Source: Oryzobacter telluris (GTDB lineage Bacteria; Actinomycetota; Actinomycetes; Actinomycetales; Dermatophilaceae). Taken from it: 64,000 nucleotides of DNA. Under the pieces are notes generated by a model, which saw only the letters and a list, made by a program, of their open reading frames with translations, did no database searches and was not told where the DNA came from. Positions 34,634-43,738 of the stretch are shown one piece after another (the stretch's first letter is position 1; the number at the start of each line of letters is the position of its first letter). The DNA lies in the NCBI RefSeq assembly GCF_043099285.1, contig NZ_CP170723.1:1550001-1614000 (forward strand), written 5' to 3'. Position numbers and translations under genes: made by a program.

Positions 34634-34639
34634 AGGCTA
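34634..34639 (-). promoter_or_regulatory. -10 hexamer TAGCCT, leaderless fabG-like promoter
   Basis: A minus-strand TAGCCT ends 8 bases before the ATG at 34625. Confidence 0.45.
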
Positions 34640-34725
34640 GCGCCCCCGAGCACGCGACCCACGGCCGACGTGACGCACCGACGTCCGGCGCCCTGGTGGG
34701 CCCCGGACATCGGTCCGCTCGCGGG

Positions 34726-35856
34726 TCAGCCCGCGAAGAATGTCACGAGGTCGGCCGCCACCAGCTCGGGCACCTCGAGGACGGCGAAGTGGCCACCGCG
34801 CTCGTGCCGGGTCCACTGGGTGATGGAGTCGTTGTCCCGCTCGGCGAAGACCCGGATGGTCTGGAAGTCGTCGGCGAAGACGCTGACCCCGGTGCGGGCG
34901 TGGTTGACCCGCGGCTCGGCCTGCGCCCGAGCGTTGTCGAGGTAGCTGCGCGCCATCCCGGCGGAGGCGTTGGCGAACCAGGTCACGCTGACCTCGAGAA
35001 GGATCGTCTCGAGCGGCACGAGCGAGGTCCCGTTGCCGAAGCTCTCGAACAGCTCGGAGTACGCGAGCAGGCCGACGGGCGAGTCGCTGAGGCCGGCGGC
35101 GACGGTCTGCGGCCGGGAGGCGTTCATGGCGTTGTAGCCGCCGACCGACTGGAACCACTGCATGTGCTCGAGCCCGGCGTGGTCCTGCGGCTCGAGCCGG
35201 GCGAACTCCTCCGGGTCGCCGGACGGGAACGAGAAGAGCTGCAGGACGTGGAGACCGAGGAAGCCGGCGGGCTCCATCAGGCCGAGCTCGCGCGCGACCA
35301 TGGCGCCGTTGTCGGAGCCGTGCACGCCGTAGGACCCGTAGCCCAGGCCCCGCATCAGGGTGTCGTAGGCGCGGGCCACCCGGGCGGTCGTCCACCCGGT
35401 GTCGGTGACCGGGTTCGACCAGCCGAAGCCGGGGGCGTCCGGGACGACGACGTCGAAGGCGTCCTCCGCCCGCCCGCCGTGGGCCACGGGGTCGACGAGC
35501 CGGTCGATGACGTCGAGGAAGTCCACGCTCGACCCGGGGTAGGTGTGCGCGAGGAGCAGCGGGGTGGCGCCGGCGTGGGGGGAGCGGACGTGGACGAAGT
35601 GCAGGGTTTGCCCGTCGACCTCGGTGAGGAAGTGGGGGACCGCGTTGATCCTGCGCTCGACGGCGCGCCAGTCGAGCGCACGCCAGGCGGCGACCGCCTC
35701 GCGCAGGTACGAGACCGGCGTGCCGTGGGTCCAGTCGTCGCCGGGGGCCGGCCGGGGGAAGCGGGTGCGGTCGAGGCGGGCGTGGAGGTCCGCGAGGTCG
35801 GCGTCGGGGACGGCGACGGTGAACGGCGTGACGGTGAGCTGCGCTGTGGTGTCCAT
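34726..35856 (-). CDS. Epoxide hydrolase (EHN-type alpha/beta hydrolase)
   Basis: A 376-residue enzyme with the N-terminal EHN extension typical of microsomal-type epoxide hydrolases (FTVAVPDADLADLHARLDRTRFP, then WTHGTPVSYLREAVAAWR). The alpha/beta-hydrolase core follows: oxyanion region HTYPGS, nucleophile Asp182 in VHGSDNGAMVA, and the catalytic His near the end in HERGGHFAVLE. It hydrolyses an epoxide to a diol; the natural substrate is unknown. Start set by a TAGCGT -10 seven bases upstream. The divergent WYL regulator, 72 bases away, is the probable controller. Confidence 0.87.
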   Translation of the reverse strand: MDTTAQLTVTPFTVAVPDADLADLHARLDRTRFPRPAPGDDWTHGTPVSYLREAVAAWRALDWRAVERRINAVPHFLTEVDGQTLHFVHVRSPHAGATPLLLAHTYPGSSVDFLDVIDRLVDPVAHGGRAEDAFDVVVPDAPGFGWSNPVTDTGWTTARVARAYDTLMRGLGYGSYGVHGSDNGAMVARELGLMEPAGFLGLHVLQLFSFPSGDPEEFARLEPQDHAGLEHMQWFQSVGGYNAMNASRPQTVAAGLSDSPVGLLAYSELFESFGNGTSLVPLETILLEVSVTWFANASAGMARSYLDNARAQAEPRVNHARTGVSVFADDFQTIRVFAERDNDSITQWTRHERGGHFAVLEVPELVAADLVTFFAG

Positions 35857-35863
35857 GACGGCA

Positions 35864-35869
35864 ACGCTA
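35864..35869 (-). promoter_or_regulatory. -10 hexamer TAGCGT, leaderless epoxide hydrolase promoter
   Basis: A minus-strand TAGCGT ends 7 bases before the ATG at 35856. A 10-base perfect palindrome, ATCCGCGGAT (35901-35910), lies between this box and the regulator start and is a candidate operator. Confidence 0.45.
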
Positions 35870-35928
35870 GGAACCCAACAGGAACGGATGCTTCCGGTTC
35901 ATCCGCGGATCGTGGAAGAGTTCTCGGC

Positions 35929-36942
35929 ATGGCGGAAGCGGCGCAGCGGCTCCTCGAGCTCCTCACCCTGCTGGGGACGCGGCCCTCGTGGTCGGCGCCC
36001 GAGCTGGCAGCGCGGCTGGGCGTGACGACGCGGACCGTCCGTGCCGACGTCGCCCGGCTGCGCGAGCTCGACTACCCGATCCGGGGGCTGCGCGGCGGGC
36101 ACGGCGGCTACCGCCTGGGCGCCGGCGGGCGGCTCCCGCCGCTCCTCCTCGACGACGACGAGGCAGTCGCGGTCGCGGTGGGGTTGCGGGCGGGGACCGG
36201 CATCGCCGGCCTGGCCGAGAGCAGCACCCGTGCCCTCACCAAGCTCGAGCAGGTGCTCCCCGCACGGCTGCGCAGCAGCGTCGACGCGCTCGGCTCGACC
36301 ATCGAGCGCGCCCCCGAGAACATCGACACCGACGCGCCCGACCCCGAGGTCCCGGCCGCCCGGCTGAGGACGATCGCCGCCGCCATCGCCGACGGCGAGC
36401 TGCTGCGCTTCGCCTATGGCCTGTCGTCGCCCGTGGAGGGCCCGGACCTGCCGGTGCTCGTCGAGCCGTGCCGCCTCTTCCACTGGCAGCGCCGCTGGTA
36501 CCTCGTGGGCCGCGACGTCGAGCACGACGCCTGGGACGCCTACCGCGTCGACCTCGTCGACCTGCGGATGCGCACCGGGCGCCGGGTCGCGGTGCCGTCG
36601 GAGGTGCCGGGCGGCGACGTCGTGGCCTTCCTCATGCGCACCGTCGCCATCACCGGGTGGACCGTGCGCGCCCGCCTGAGGGTGGAGGCCCCGGCCGCCG
36701 ACGTCCTCGCCCGAATCCACCACGCCGTGGGCGTCGTCGAGCCGCGGGGGCCCGACGCGTGCGTGCTCTTCACCGGCGCCGACAGCCTCGACACGGTCGC
36801 GGCCTACATCGGGATGCTGCGGATCGACTTCACCGTGGAGTCGCCCCCCGAGCTCGTCCCCTTGCTCTCGGCGATCGCGGACCGCTACCAGCGCGCGGTG
36901 GCCGGCTCCGGGGCCGGCGCGGCGCCGTCGGGTCCTCCCTGA
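35929..36942 (+). CDS. YafY-type HTH-WYL transcriptional regulator
   Basis: A 337-residue regulator. Residues 1-60 are a winged helix (AQRLLELLTLLGTRPSWSAP, LAARLGVTTRTVRADVARL). The WYL domain occupies about 145-225, with EPCRLFHWQRRWYLVGRD carrying the W-Y-L triad and its conserved surroundings. A C-terminal WCX-like extension follows. WYL proteins sense ligands or nucleic acids and act as repressors or activators. Divergent orientation with the epoxide hydrolase suggests that gene as target. The ATG is the first in-frame start after the operator region. Confidence 0.85.
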   Translation: MAEAAQRLLELLTLLGTRPSWSAPELAARLGVTTRTVRADVARLRELDYPIRGLRGGHGGYRLGAGGRLPPLLLDDDEAVAVAVGLRAGTGIAGLAESSTRALTKLEQVLPARLRSSVDALGSTIERAPENIDTDAPDPEVPAARLRTIAAAIADGELLRFAYGLSSPVEGPDLPVLVEPCRLFHWQRRWYLVGRDVEHDAWDAYRVDLVDLRMRTGRRVAVPSEVPGGDVVAFLMRTVAITGWTVRARLRVEAPAADVLARIHHAVGVVEPRGPDACVLFTGADSLDTVAAYIGMLRIDFTVESPPELVPLLSAIADRYQRAVAGSGAGAAPSGPP

Positions 36943-37012
36943 GGCCGGGGAGCGCTGTCGAACCCCGGGACCATCCCTGAGAGGGCGTTTTCTCCGGATC
37001 GGGCGCCGACGG

Positions 37013-37018
37013 TAGGTT
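37013..37018 (+). promoter_or_regulatory. -10 hexamer TAGGTT for the glgX-treY-treZ operon
   Basis: TAGGTT sits 89 bases before the glgX GTG. The long leader holds GC-rich inverted stretches (GGGCCGG and CGGCCC around 37034-37049) and a GGAAGG ribosome-binding site. No known riboswitch is recognised. Confidence 0.4.
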
Positions 37019-37107
37019 GACGAGCACTGCAGCGGGCCGGTGTCGGCCCGTGCGCGGGCCCAGCACCGGCGCTGGTCTGCGAATGGACCACGGACGGAAG
37101 GCAACCA

Positions 37108-39258
37108 GTGGAGATCTGGCCCGGAACGGCGTACCCCCTGGGCGCCACCTATGACGGCAGCGGCGTGAACTTCGCCCTGTTCAGCGAGGTCGCCGAGCGC
37201 GTCGAGCTGTGCCTCGTCGACGACGACGGCGGCGAGACCAAGGTCGACCTCCCCGAGGTCGACGGCTTCGTCTGGCACGCCTACATCCCCGGGCTCCAGC
37301 CCGGCCAGCGCTACGGCTTCCGGGTCCACGGCCCGTACGACCCCGAGCACGGCCACCGCTGCGACCCGAGCAAGCTGCTGCTCGACCCGTACGCCAAGGC
37401 GATCGAGGGCCAGGTCACCAACGACCAGGCCCTGTTCTCCTACGACTTCAAGAACCCCAAGAAGCGCAACACCGACGACAGCCTGGGCAAGACGATGCTC
37501 AGCGTCGTCATCAACCCGTACTTCGACTGGGGCCACGACCGCCCGCCGCGCCACGAGTACCACGACACCGTCATCTACGAGGCGCACGTCAAGGGCCTGA
37601 CGATGACCCACCCCGAGGTGCCCGAGGAGATCCGCGGCACCTACGCGGGCATCGCCCACCCGGCGATCATCGACCACCTCACCAGCCTCGGCATCACGGC
37701 CATCGAGCTGATGCCGGTCCACCAGTTCGTCGACGACACCTCGCTGCAGGACCGCGGCCTGACGAACTACTGGGGCTACAACACCATCGGCTTCCTCGCC
37801 CCGCACAACGGCTTCTCCCGCGGCCGCCGCGGTGAGCAGGTCACCGAGTTCAAGGCGATGGTCAAGGCGCTGCACGAGGCGCACATCGAGGTCATCCTCG
37901 ACGTCGTCTACAACCACACGGCCGAGGGCAACGAGTTCGGCCCCACGCTGTGCTTCAAGGGGATCGACAACGCGGCGTACTACCGCCTCGTCGACGAGGA
38001 CAAGGCGCACTACTACGACACGACGGGCACGGGCAACAGCCTCCTCATGCGCCACCCGCACGTGCTCCAGCTGATCATGGACTCGCTGCGCTACTGGGTC
38101 ACCGAGATGCACGTCGACGGCTTCCGCTTCGACCTCGCCGCCACCCTGGCCCGCCAGTTCCACGAGGTCGACAAGCTGTCGGCGTTCTTCGACCTCATCC
38201 AGCAGGACCCGGTCATCAGCCAGGTCAAGCTCATCGCCGAGCCGTGGGACGTCGGTGACGGCGGCTACCAGGTCGGCAACTTCCCGCCCCTGTGGACCGA
38301 GTGGAACGGCAAGTACCGCGACACCGTCCGTGACTTCTGGCGCGGCGAGCCGCGCACGCTGGCCGAGTTCGCCTCGCGGATCACCGGGTCGAGCGACCTC
38401 TACGAGCACAGCGGCCGCAAGCCGATCGCGAGCATCAACTTCGTCACCGCCCACGACGGCTTCACGCTGCGCGACCTCGTGTCGTACAACGACAAGCACA
38501 ACGAGGCCAACGGCGAGGACGGGCGCGACGGCGAGAGCCACAACCGCTCCTGGAACTGCGGCGTCGAGGGTCCGACCGACGACCCCGAGGTGCGGGCCCT
38601 GCGCCTGCGCCAGCAGCGCAACTACCTCACCACGCTCCTGCTCAGCCAGGGCGTGCCGATGATCGCGCACGGCGACGAGCTCGGCCGCACCCAGCAGGGC
38701 AACAACAACGTCTACTGCCAGGACAACGAGCTGTCGTGGGTCGACTGGGACCTCGACGACGACGAGAAGCAGCTGCTCGCGTTCACCTCGGCCCTCACCT
38801 CGCTGCGCCGCACCCACGCCGTGTTCCGTCGCCGCCGCTTCTTCGCCGGCAGCGCCGACCACGGCGGCCAGTCCGACATGGGCGACATCGCCTGGCTCCA
38901 GCCCTCCGGCGAGCCGATGGGCGAGGACGCCTGGTCCGACGGCGACGCCAAGCGGGTCATGGTCTTCCTCAACGGCGGGGCCATCCCCACCCCCGACTCG
39001 CGCGGCCGCCGCGTCGAGGACGACGACTTCCTCGTGCTGTTCAACGCCGACCACGAGGACCACACCTTCCGCCTGCCGGGCCGGGAGTTCGGCGAGAAGT
39101 GGGTCGCCGAGATCGACACCGCCGTCGAGGTCGTCGACCCGGGCTGGCACGCCTCGGGCGACGAGATCCTCGTCCGGGCCCGCTCCGTCGTCGTCCTGCG
39201 CGACCAGCGCGAGGTGCCCACGGTGCCGGCGGGAGCCTCCACGACGACCCGGGCGTGA
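37108..39258 (+). CDS. glgX: Glycogen debranching enzyme GlgX
   Basis: A 716-residue GH13 isoamylase-type enzyme that cuts alpha-1,6 branches of glycogen. An N-terminal CBM48-like domain (PLGATYDGSGVNFALFSEVAE) precedes the barrel. GH13 region I is VVYNHTAEG, region II DGFRFDLA with the Asp nucleophile, region III LIAEPWDVG with the acid/base Glu, and region IV FVTAHDG. NYWGYNTIGFLAPH and GDELGRTQQGNNN are typical of GlgX/TreX. As the first gene of a treYZ operon it probably supplies linear maltodextrins for trehalose synthesis. GTG start with GGAAGG upstream. Confidence 0.95.
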   Translation: MEIWPGTAYPLGATYDGSGVNFALFSEVAERVELCLVDDDGGETKVDLPEVDGFVWHAYIPGLQPGQRYGFRVHGPYDPEHGHRCDPSKLLLDPYAKAIEGQVTNDQALFSYDFKNPKKRNTDDSLGKTMLSVVINPYFDWGHDRPPRHEYHDTVIYEAHVKGLTMTHPEVPEEIRGTYAGIAHPAIIDHLTSLGITAIELMPVHQFVDDTSLQDRGLTNYWGYNTIGFLAPHNGFSRGRRGEQVTEFKAMVKALHEAHIEVILDVVYNHTAEGNEFGPTLCFKGIDNAAYYRLVDEDKAHYYDTTGTGNSLLMRHPHVLQLIMDSLRYWVTEMHVDGFRFDLAATLARQFHEVDKLSAFFDLIQQDPVISQVKLIAEPWDVGDGGYQVGNFPPLWTEWNGKYRDTVRDFWRGEPRTLAEFASRITGSSDLYEHSGRKPIASINFVTAHDGFTLRDLVSYNDKHNEANGEDGRDGESHNRSWNCGVEGPTDDPEVRALRLRQQRNYLTTLLLSQGVPMIAHGDELGRTQQGNNNVYCQDNELSWVDWDLDDDEKQLLAFTSALTSLRRTHAVFRRRRFFAGSADHGGQSDMGDIAWLQPSGEPMGEDAWSDGDAKRVMVFLNGGAIPTPDSRGRRVEDDDFLVLFNADHEDHTFRLPGREFGEKWVAEIDTAVEVVDPGWHASGDEILVRARSVVVLRDQREVPTVPAGASTTTRA

Positions 39259-39260
39259 CG

Positions 39261-41720
39261 ATGGCGACCGTCCACCGTCCCGACCCCGGTCGCGTCGTCC
39301 CGACGTCGACGTACCGGCTCCAGGTCCACGCCGGCTTCGGCTTCGACGCGGCGGCCGAGCACGTCGGCTACCTCGCGGACCTCGGTGTCTCGCACGTGTA
39401 CCTCTCGCCGATCCTCCAGGCTGCTCCCGGCTCGGCCCACGGCTACGACGTCCTCGACCACACGCGGATCAGCGAGGAGGCGGGTGGCCGCGAGGCCTTC
39501 GACCGCCTCGTCGGGGCGTGCCGCGAGCACGGCCTCGGCATCGTCGTCGACGTCGTGCCCAACCACATGACCGTGCCCGAACCGGCCCACCTCAACGCCC
39601 CGTTCTGGTCGTTGCTGCGCGACGGCCGGCGCAGCCCGTACGCGGGCTGGTTCGACGTCGACTGGGTGGCCGAGGACGACCGCATCCTCATGCCGGTGCT
39701 CGGCGGAACCCTCGAGCAGGCGGTCGAGGACGGCGAGCTGTTCCTCGCCTCCGACGGTGGCCCCACCGGGTCCGACCACGTGCTGCGCTACTACTCCCAC
39801 GAGTTCCCCGTCGCCCCCGGGACCGAGGAGCTGCCCGTCGCCGAGCTCGTCGAGGCCCAGGCGTACCGGCTCTCCAGCTGGCGCGAGGCGGGCGACGCCC
39901 TCAACTACCGCCGATTCTTCGACGTCACCTCGCTCGTCGCGGTGCGGGTCGAGGACCCCGTCGTCTTCATGGCGACGCACGCCCTCCTCCTCGCGCTGCA
40001 CGGTCACGGCGCCGTCGACGGCTTCCGGATCGACCACCCCGACGGCCTCGCCGACCCGGGTGGCTACCTCGAGCGGCTCGCCGACGCCACCGGCGACGCG
40101 TGGGTCGTGGCCGAGAAGATCCTCGAGGGCGAGGAGCGGCTGCCCGACTCCTGGCGCTGCGCCGGGACCACCGGTTACGACGCGCTGCTGCGCGTGCAGC
40201 AGGTGCTGACGCCGACCGCCGGGCTGCCCGAGCTCGACCGGCTCTGGGCGGAGGTCGCCCCGGACCGGGTCTCGCTCACGGACGTCGTCACCGAGTCCAA
40301 GCGGCTCGTCGTCGACGACGTGCAGGCGGCCGAGGTCGACCGCCTCATGCGGCTCGTGCGCCGCGTCCTCGGCGATGTCGACCACGCGGCGCTGCGTCGC
40401 GCGCTCGAGGCCCTGCTCGTGTCCATGGACCGCTACCGCGCGTACCTCGTGCCCGGCCGCGGCGTCGACCCGGAGCAGGCCGGGGTCGTCGAGGGAGCGG
40501 CCGAGCGGGCCCAGGCCCTGCTCGCGCCCAGCGACCACGACGCCCTCGCCACCGTGGTGGCCCTCGTCCTCGACCGCGACGTCGCCGACGCGCGCCTCGA
40601 CACCCGGCACGTGGCCGACGAGTTCCGGGTCCGGTTCCAGCAGACGTGCGGCCCGGTCATGGCCAAGGGCATCGAGGACACCGCGTACTACCGGTGGTTC
40701 CGTCTCGCCGGGGCCAACGAGGTCGGGGGACACCCCGACCACGCGTCCATCGGGGTCGACGAGTTCCACGCCTGGTGTGCCGAGCAGGTGGCCACCTGGC
40801 CCACGGCGATGACGACCCTCACCACCCACGACACCAAGCGCTCCGAGGACGTCCGCACCCGGCTGATGTCGCTGGCCGAGGACGGCGCGGGCTGGTCGGC
40901 CTGGCTCGGCACGGCCCGCGAGCTCGCCGCCGCGCACCGCACCGACCTCGTCGACGGGCCCACCGAGTACCTGCTCTGGCAGACCCTCGTCGGCACCTGG
41001 CCTATGACGGGCGCGCGCCTCGAGGAGTACCTCCTCAAGGCCGTGCGCGAGGCCAAGGTCCGCACCGCCTGGGTCGACGGGGACACCGACTACGAGGACG
41101 CCGTCGTCGCCTACGCGCGAAACCTGGTGCACGACAGCGCGATCCAGAAGCACCTCGACGCGTGGATGGTCGAGCACGAACCGTCGGTCCGCGCGGCGGT
41201 GCTGGCCCAGAAGCTCGTCCAGCTGACGATGCCGGGCGTGCCCGACGTCTACCAGGGCTGCGAGCTCGTCGCGCTCTCGCTCGTCGACCCCGACAACCGG
41301 CGCCCCGTCGACTGGACCGAGCGCGGCGAGCGGCTCGAGCGCGTCCTCGCGGACGAGCCGGCCTTCGACCTCGACGACGAGAAGCTGCGGGTGACGACGC
41401 GGGCGCTGCGGGTGCGCCGCGACCACCCGGAGGCCTTCATCGGCGACACCACGACCTACGCCGGCATCGCGACGACGACCGACCACGCACTGGCCTTCGT
41501 GCGGGGCGACGCCCACGGGCCGCGCGCGGTCACCCTCGTCACCCGCGCCGCCGGCATCCTCGCCGACGCCGGCGGGTTCGGCGACGCGACGGTCGCGCTG
41601 CCGGGCGGCACGTGGCACGACGTCCTCTCCGACCGTGAGGTCGTCTCCGACGGGACGGGGGTCGCGCTGGCCGACCTCCTCGCCGACCGCCCCGTCGCCC
41701 TCCTCGTGGCGGAGCGCTGA
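39261..41720 (+). CDS. treY: Maltooligosyl trehalose synthase TreY
   Basis: An 819-residue GH13 enzyme that isomerises the reducing-end alpha-1,4 bond of maltodextrins to the alpha-1,1 bond of trehalose. STYRLQVHAGFGFDAAAEHV starts the barrel; VVDVVPNHM, GFRIDHPDGLADP (nucleophile Asp), WVVAEKILEGEE (Glu) and TLTTHDTKRSED (Asp) are the conserved regions. The C-terminal part MPGVPDVYQGCE is also family-specific. ATG 39261 is used; a GTG at 39255 that overlaps the glgX stop (GTGA) fits the habit of this genome and would add two residues. Its stop overlaps the treZ ATG by one base. Confidence 0.95.
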   Translation: MATVHRPDPGRVVPTSTYRLQVHAGFGFDAAAEHVGYLADLGVSHVYLSPILQAAPGSAHGYDVLDHTRISEEAGGREAFDRLVGACREHGLGIVVDVVPNHMTVPEPAHLNAPFWSLLRDGRRSPYAGWFDVDWVAEDDRILMPVLGGTLEQAVEDGELFLASDGGPTGSDHVLRYYSHEFPVAPGTEELPVAELVEAQAYRLSSWREAGDALNYRRFFDVTSLVAVRVEDPVVFMATHALLLALHGHGAVDGFRIDHPDGLADPGGYLERLADATGDAWVVAEKILEGEERLPDSWRCAGTTGYDALLRVQQVLTPTAGLPELDRLWAEVAPDRVSLTDVVTESKRLVVDDVQAAEVDRLMRLVRRVLGDVDHAALRRALEALLVSMDRYRAYLVPGRGVDPEQAGVVEGAAERAQALLAPSDHDALATVVALVLDRDVADARLDTRHVADEFRVRFQQTCGPVMAKGIEDTAYYRWFRLAGANEVGGHPDHASIGVDEFHAWCAEQVATWPTAMTTLTTHDTKRSEDVRTRLMSLAEDGAGWSAWLGTARELAAAHRTDLVDGPTEYLLWQTLVGTWPMTGARLEEYLLKAVREAKVRTAWVDGDTDYEDAVVAYARNLVHDSAIQKHLDAWMVEHEPSVRAAVLAQKLVQLTMPGVPDVYQGCELVALSLVDPDNRRPVDWTERGERLERVLADEPAFDLDDEKLRVTTRALRVRRDHPEAFIGDTTTYAGIATTTDHALAFVRGDAHGPRAVTLVTRAAGILADAGGFGDATVALPGGTWHDVLSDREVVSDGTGVALADLLADRPVALLVAER

Positions 41721-43612
41721 TGCGCGAGTTCCACGCGATCTGCCGGCCGGGAGCGGGGCAGTCGCCCATCGAGGTCTGGGCGCCGCTGGCCGAGCGCGTC
41801 GACGTCGAGTGGGCCGTCGCCGGCGCGGGTCCGTCCGACCCGTCGACCGCGTCCCGGGGCGCGCAGCGGGAGGCGATGACGGCCGCCGGCGACGGGTGGT
41901 GGCGCTGGGAGCCGCCGGCCGACCTCCTCGCCGACGGCGGGGCGCTCGACTACGCGTTCGTCCTCGACGGCGCCGAGCCGGCCCTGCCCGACCCGCGCAG
42001 CGCCTGGCAGCCGCACGGGGTCCACGGTCCGAGCCGCACGGTCGACACCACCCGCTTCGCGTGGACCGACGAGGGGTGGGCCGGCCCACGCGACGGCCAC
42101 GGCGTCCTCGGGTCGGTCGTCTACGAGCTGCACGTGGGGACCTTCACCCCGGACGGCACCCTCGACTCCGCCGTCGAGCGCCTCGACCACCTCGTGGCCC
42201 TCGGCGTCGACGTCGTCGAGCTGATGCCGCTCGCCGCGTTCCCCGGCCGGTGGGGGTGGGGCTACGACGGCGTCGACCTCTACGCCGTCCACGACGGCTA
42301 CGGCGGGCCCGACGCCCTCCACCGCTTCGTCGACGCCTGCCACGCCCGCGGCCTGGGCGTCGCCCTCGACGTCGTGCACAACCACCTCGGCGCCAGCGGC
42401 AACTACCTGAGCCGGTTCGGCCCGTACTTCACCGAGGGCCACCACACGCCGTGGGGCGTCGCGGTGAACCTCGACGACGCCGGGGCCGAGCACGTGCGCG
42501 GCTTCCTCGTCGACAGCGTGCTGCGCTGGTTCCGCGACTTCCACGTCGACGCCCTGCGGCTCGACGCGGTCCACGAGCTCAAGGACTCCTCCGACCGGCA
42601 CTACCTCGCCGAGCTCTCCGACGCCGTCGCCGTCCTCGCCGCCGAGCTCGGCCGCCCTCTCGACCTGGTGGCCGAGAGCGACCTCAACGACACGATGATG
42701 GTCGCGCCCACCTCCGAGGGCGGCCGCGGGATGACGGCCCAGTGGGACGACGACGTGCACCACGCCCTCCACGTCGCGCTCACCGGCGAGGTGCAGGGGT
42801 ACTACGCCGACTTCGGCGGGGGCCCGGAGCGCGACGAGGTCGGCCCCCTCGCGGTGCTCGCCAAGGCCCTGGGCCACGGCTTCCTCCACGACGGCGGCCA
42901 CAGCAGCTTCCGCAACCGGGCGTGGGGCGTCCCCGTCGACCGCGAGGCGCTCGACGCCCGCCGGCTGCTGGGCTACCTCCAGACCCACGACCAGGTGGGC
43001 AACCGCGCGACCGGCGACCGCATCTCGGCCGTCGCCCCGCCCGGGCGCCAGGCCGCCGGTGCCGCGCTGTACCTCCTCGCCCCGACCACGCCGATGGTGT
43101 TCATGGGGGAGGAGTGGGCGGCCTCCACGCCGTGGCAGTTCTTCACCAGCTTCGAGGAGGACTGGCTGGCCGCCGCCGTACGCGACGGCCGCCGGGCCGA
43201 GTTCGGCTCGCACGGCTGGGTCGGCGACGAGGTCCCCGACCCCCAGGACCCCGAGACGCGGCACCGCTCGGTGCTGCGCTGGGACGAGGTCGAGGCCGAG
43301 CCGCACGCGCGCGTCCTGCGCTGGTACACGGCGTGCACGGCCCTGCGCCGCGTCCTGCTCGGCGACGGGCCCACCCGACTCGCCGACGTGCAGGTGCGGG
43401 CCGACGACACCGCGGGCTGGGTCGTCCTCGAGCACCGTCCCGCGGGCCGGTCGCCCTACGCCGTCGTCGCCAACCTCTCCACGGCGGAGGGCGAGGTGCC
43501 GGTCGAGGGTGCCGGAGCCGTCCTCCTCGCGTGGGACCTCGAGCGGACCTCGGTCGGCGGGAGCGGTGTCCGCCTCCCCGCGGATGCCGTGGCGGTCGTC
43601 GCCCTCTCCTGA
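41720..43612 (+). CDS. treZ: Malto-oligosyltrehalose trehalohydrolase TreZ
   Basis: A 630-residue GH13 enzyme that releases free trehalose from the TreY product. The N-terminal beta-domain (IEVWAPLAERVDVEW) is followed by the barrel: YELHVGTFTPDGT, GYDGVDLYAVHDGYG, VALDVVHNHLG, DALRLDAVHELKD (nucleophile), DLVAESDLND (acid/base) and LQTHDQVGN. MVFMGEEWA closes the catalytic part. The TGATG overlap with treY indicates coupled translation. The operon ends here; 126 bases without further genes lead to the ABC permease. Confidence 0.95.
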   Translation: MREFHAICRPGAGQSPIEVWAPLAERVDVEWAVAGAGPSDPSTASRGAQREAMTAAGDGWWRWEPPADLLADGGALDYAFVLDGAEPALPDPRSAWQPHGVHGPSRTVDTTRFAWTDEGWAGPRDGHGVLGSVVYELHVGTFTPDGTLDSAVERLDHLVALGVDVVELMPLAAFPGRWGWGYDGVDLYAVHDGYGGPDALHRFVDACHARGLGVALDVVHNHLGASGNYLSRFGPYFTEGHHTPWGVAVNLDDAGAEHVRGFLVDSVLRWFRDFHVDALRLDAVHELKDSSDRHYLAELSDAVAVLAAELGRPLDLVAESDLNDTMMVAPTSEGGRGMTAQWDDDVHHALHVALTGEVQGYYADFGGGPERDEVGPLAVLAKALGHGFLHDGGHSSFRNRAWGVPVDREALDARRLLGYLQTHDQVGNRATGDRISAVAPPGRQAAGAALYLLAPTTPMVFMGEEWAASTPWQFFTSFEEDWLAAAVRDGRRAEFGSHGWVGDEVPDPQDPETRHRSVLRWDEVEAEPHARVLRWYTACTALRRVLLGDGPTRLADVQVRADDTAGWVVLEHRPAGRSPYAVVANLSTAEGEVPVEGAGAVLLAWDLERTSVGGSGVRLPADAVAVVALS

Positions 43613-43694
43613 GCCCGGACCAGGCTCGCCCGGCCTCCGGGTCACGATCCGGCGACGACCCGACCCGTGCCCCCACCGGCCGCGTGGCCACGAT

Positions 43695-43700
43695 TAGGGT
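43695..43700 (+). promoter_or_regulatory. -10 hexamer TAGGGT for the FtsX-type ABC operon
   Basis: TAGGGT lies 38 bases before the permease GTG. The leader carries the strong AGGGGAGGGA ribosome-binding site at 43721-43730. Confidence 0.45.
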
Positions 43701-43738
43701 GGCCCGGTCCGGTCGGCGACAGGGGAGGGACGGGTGGT

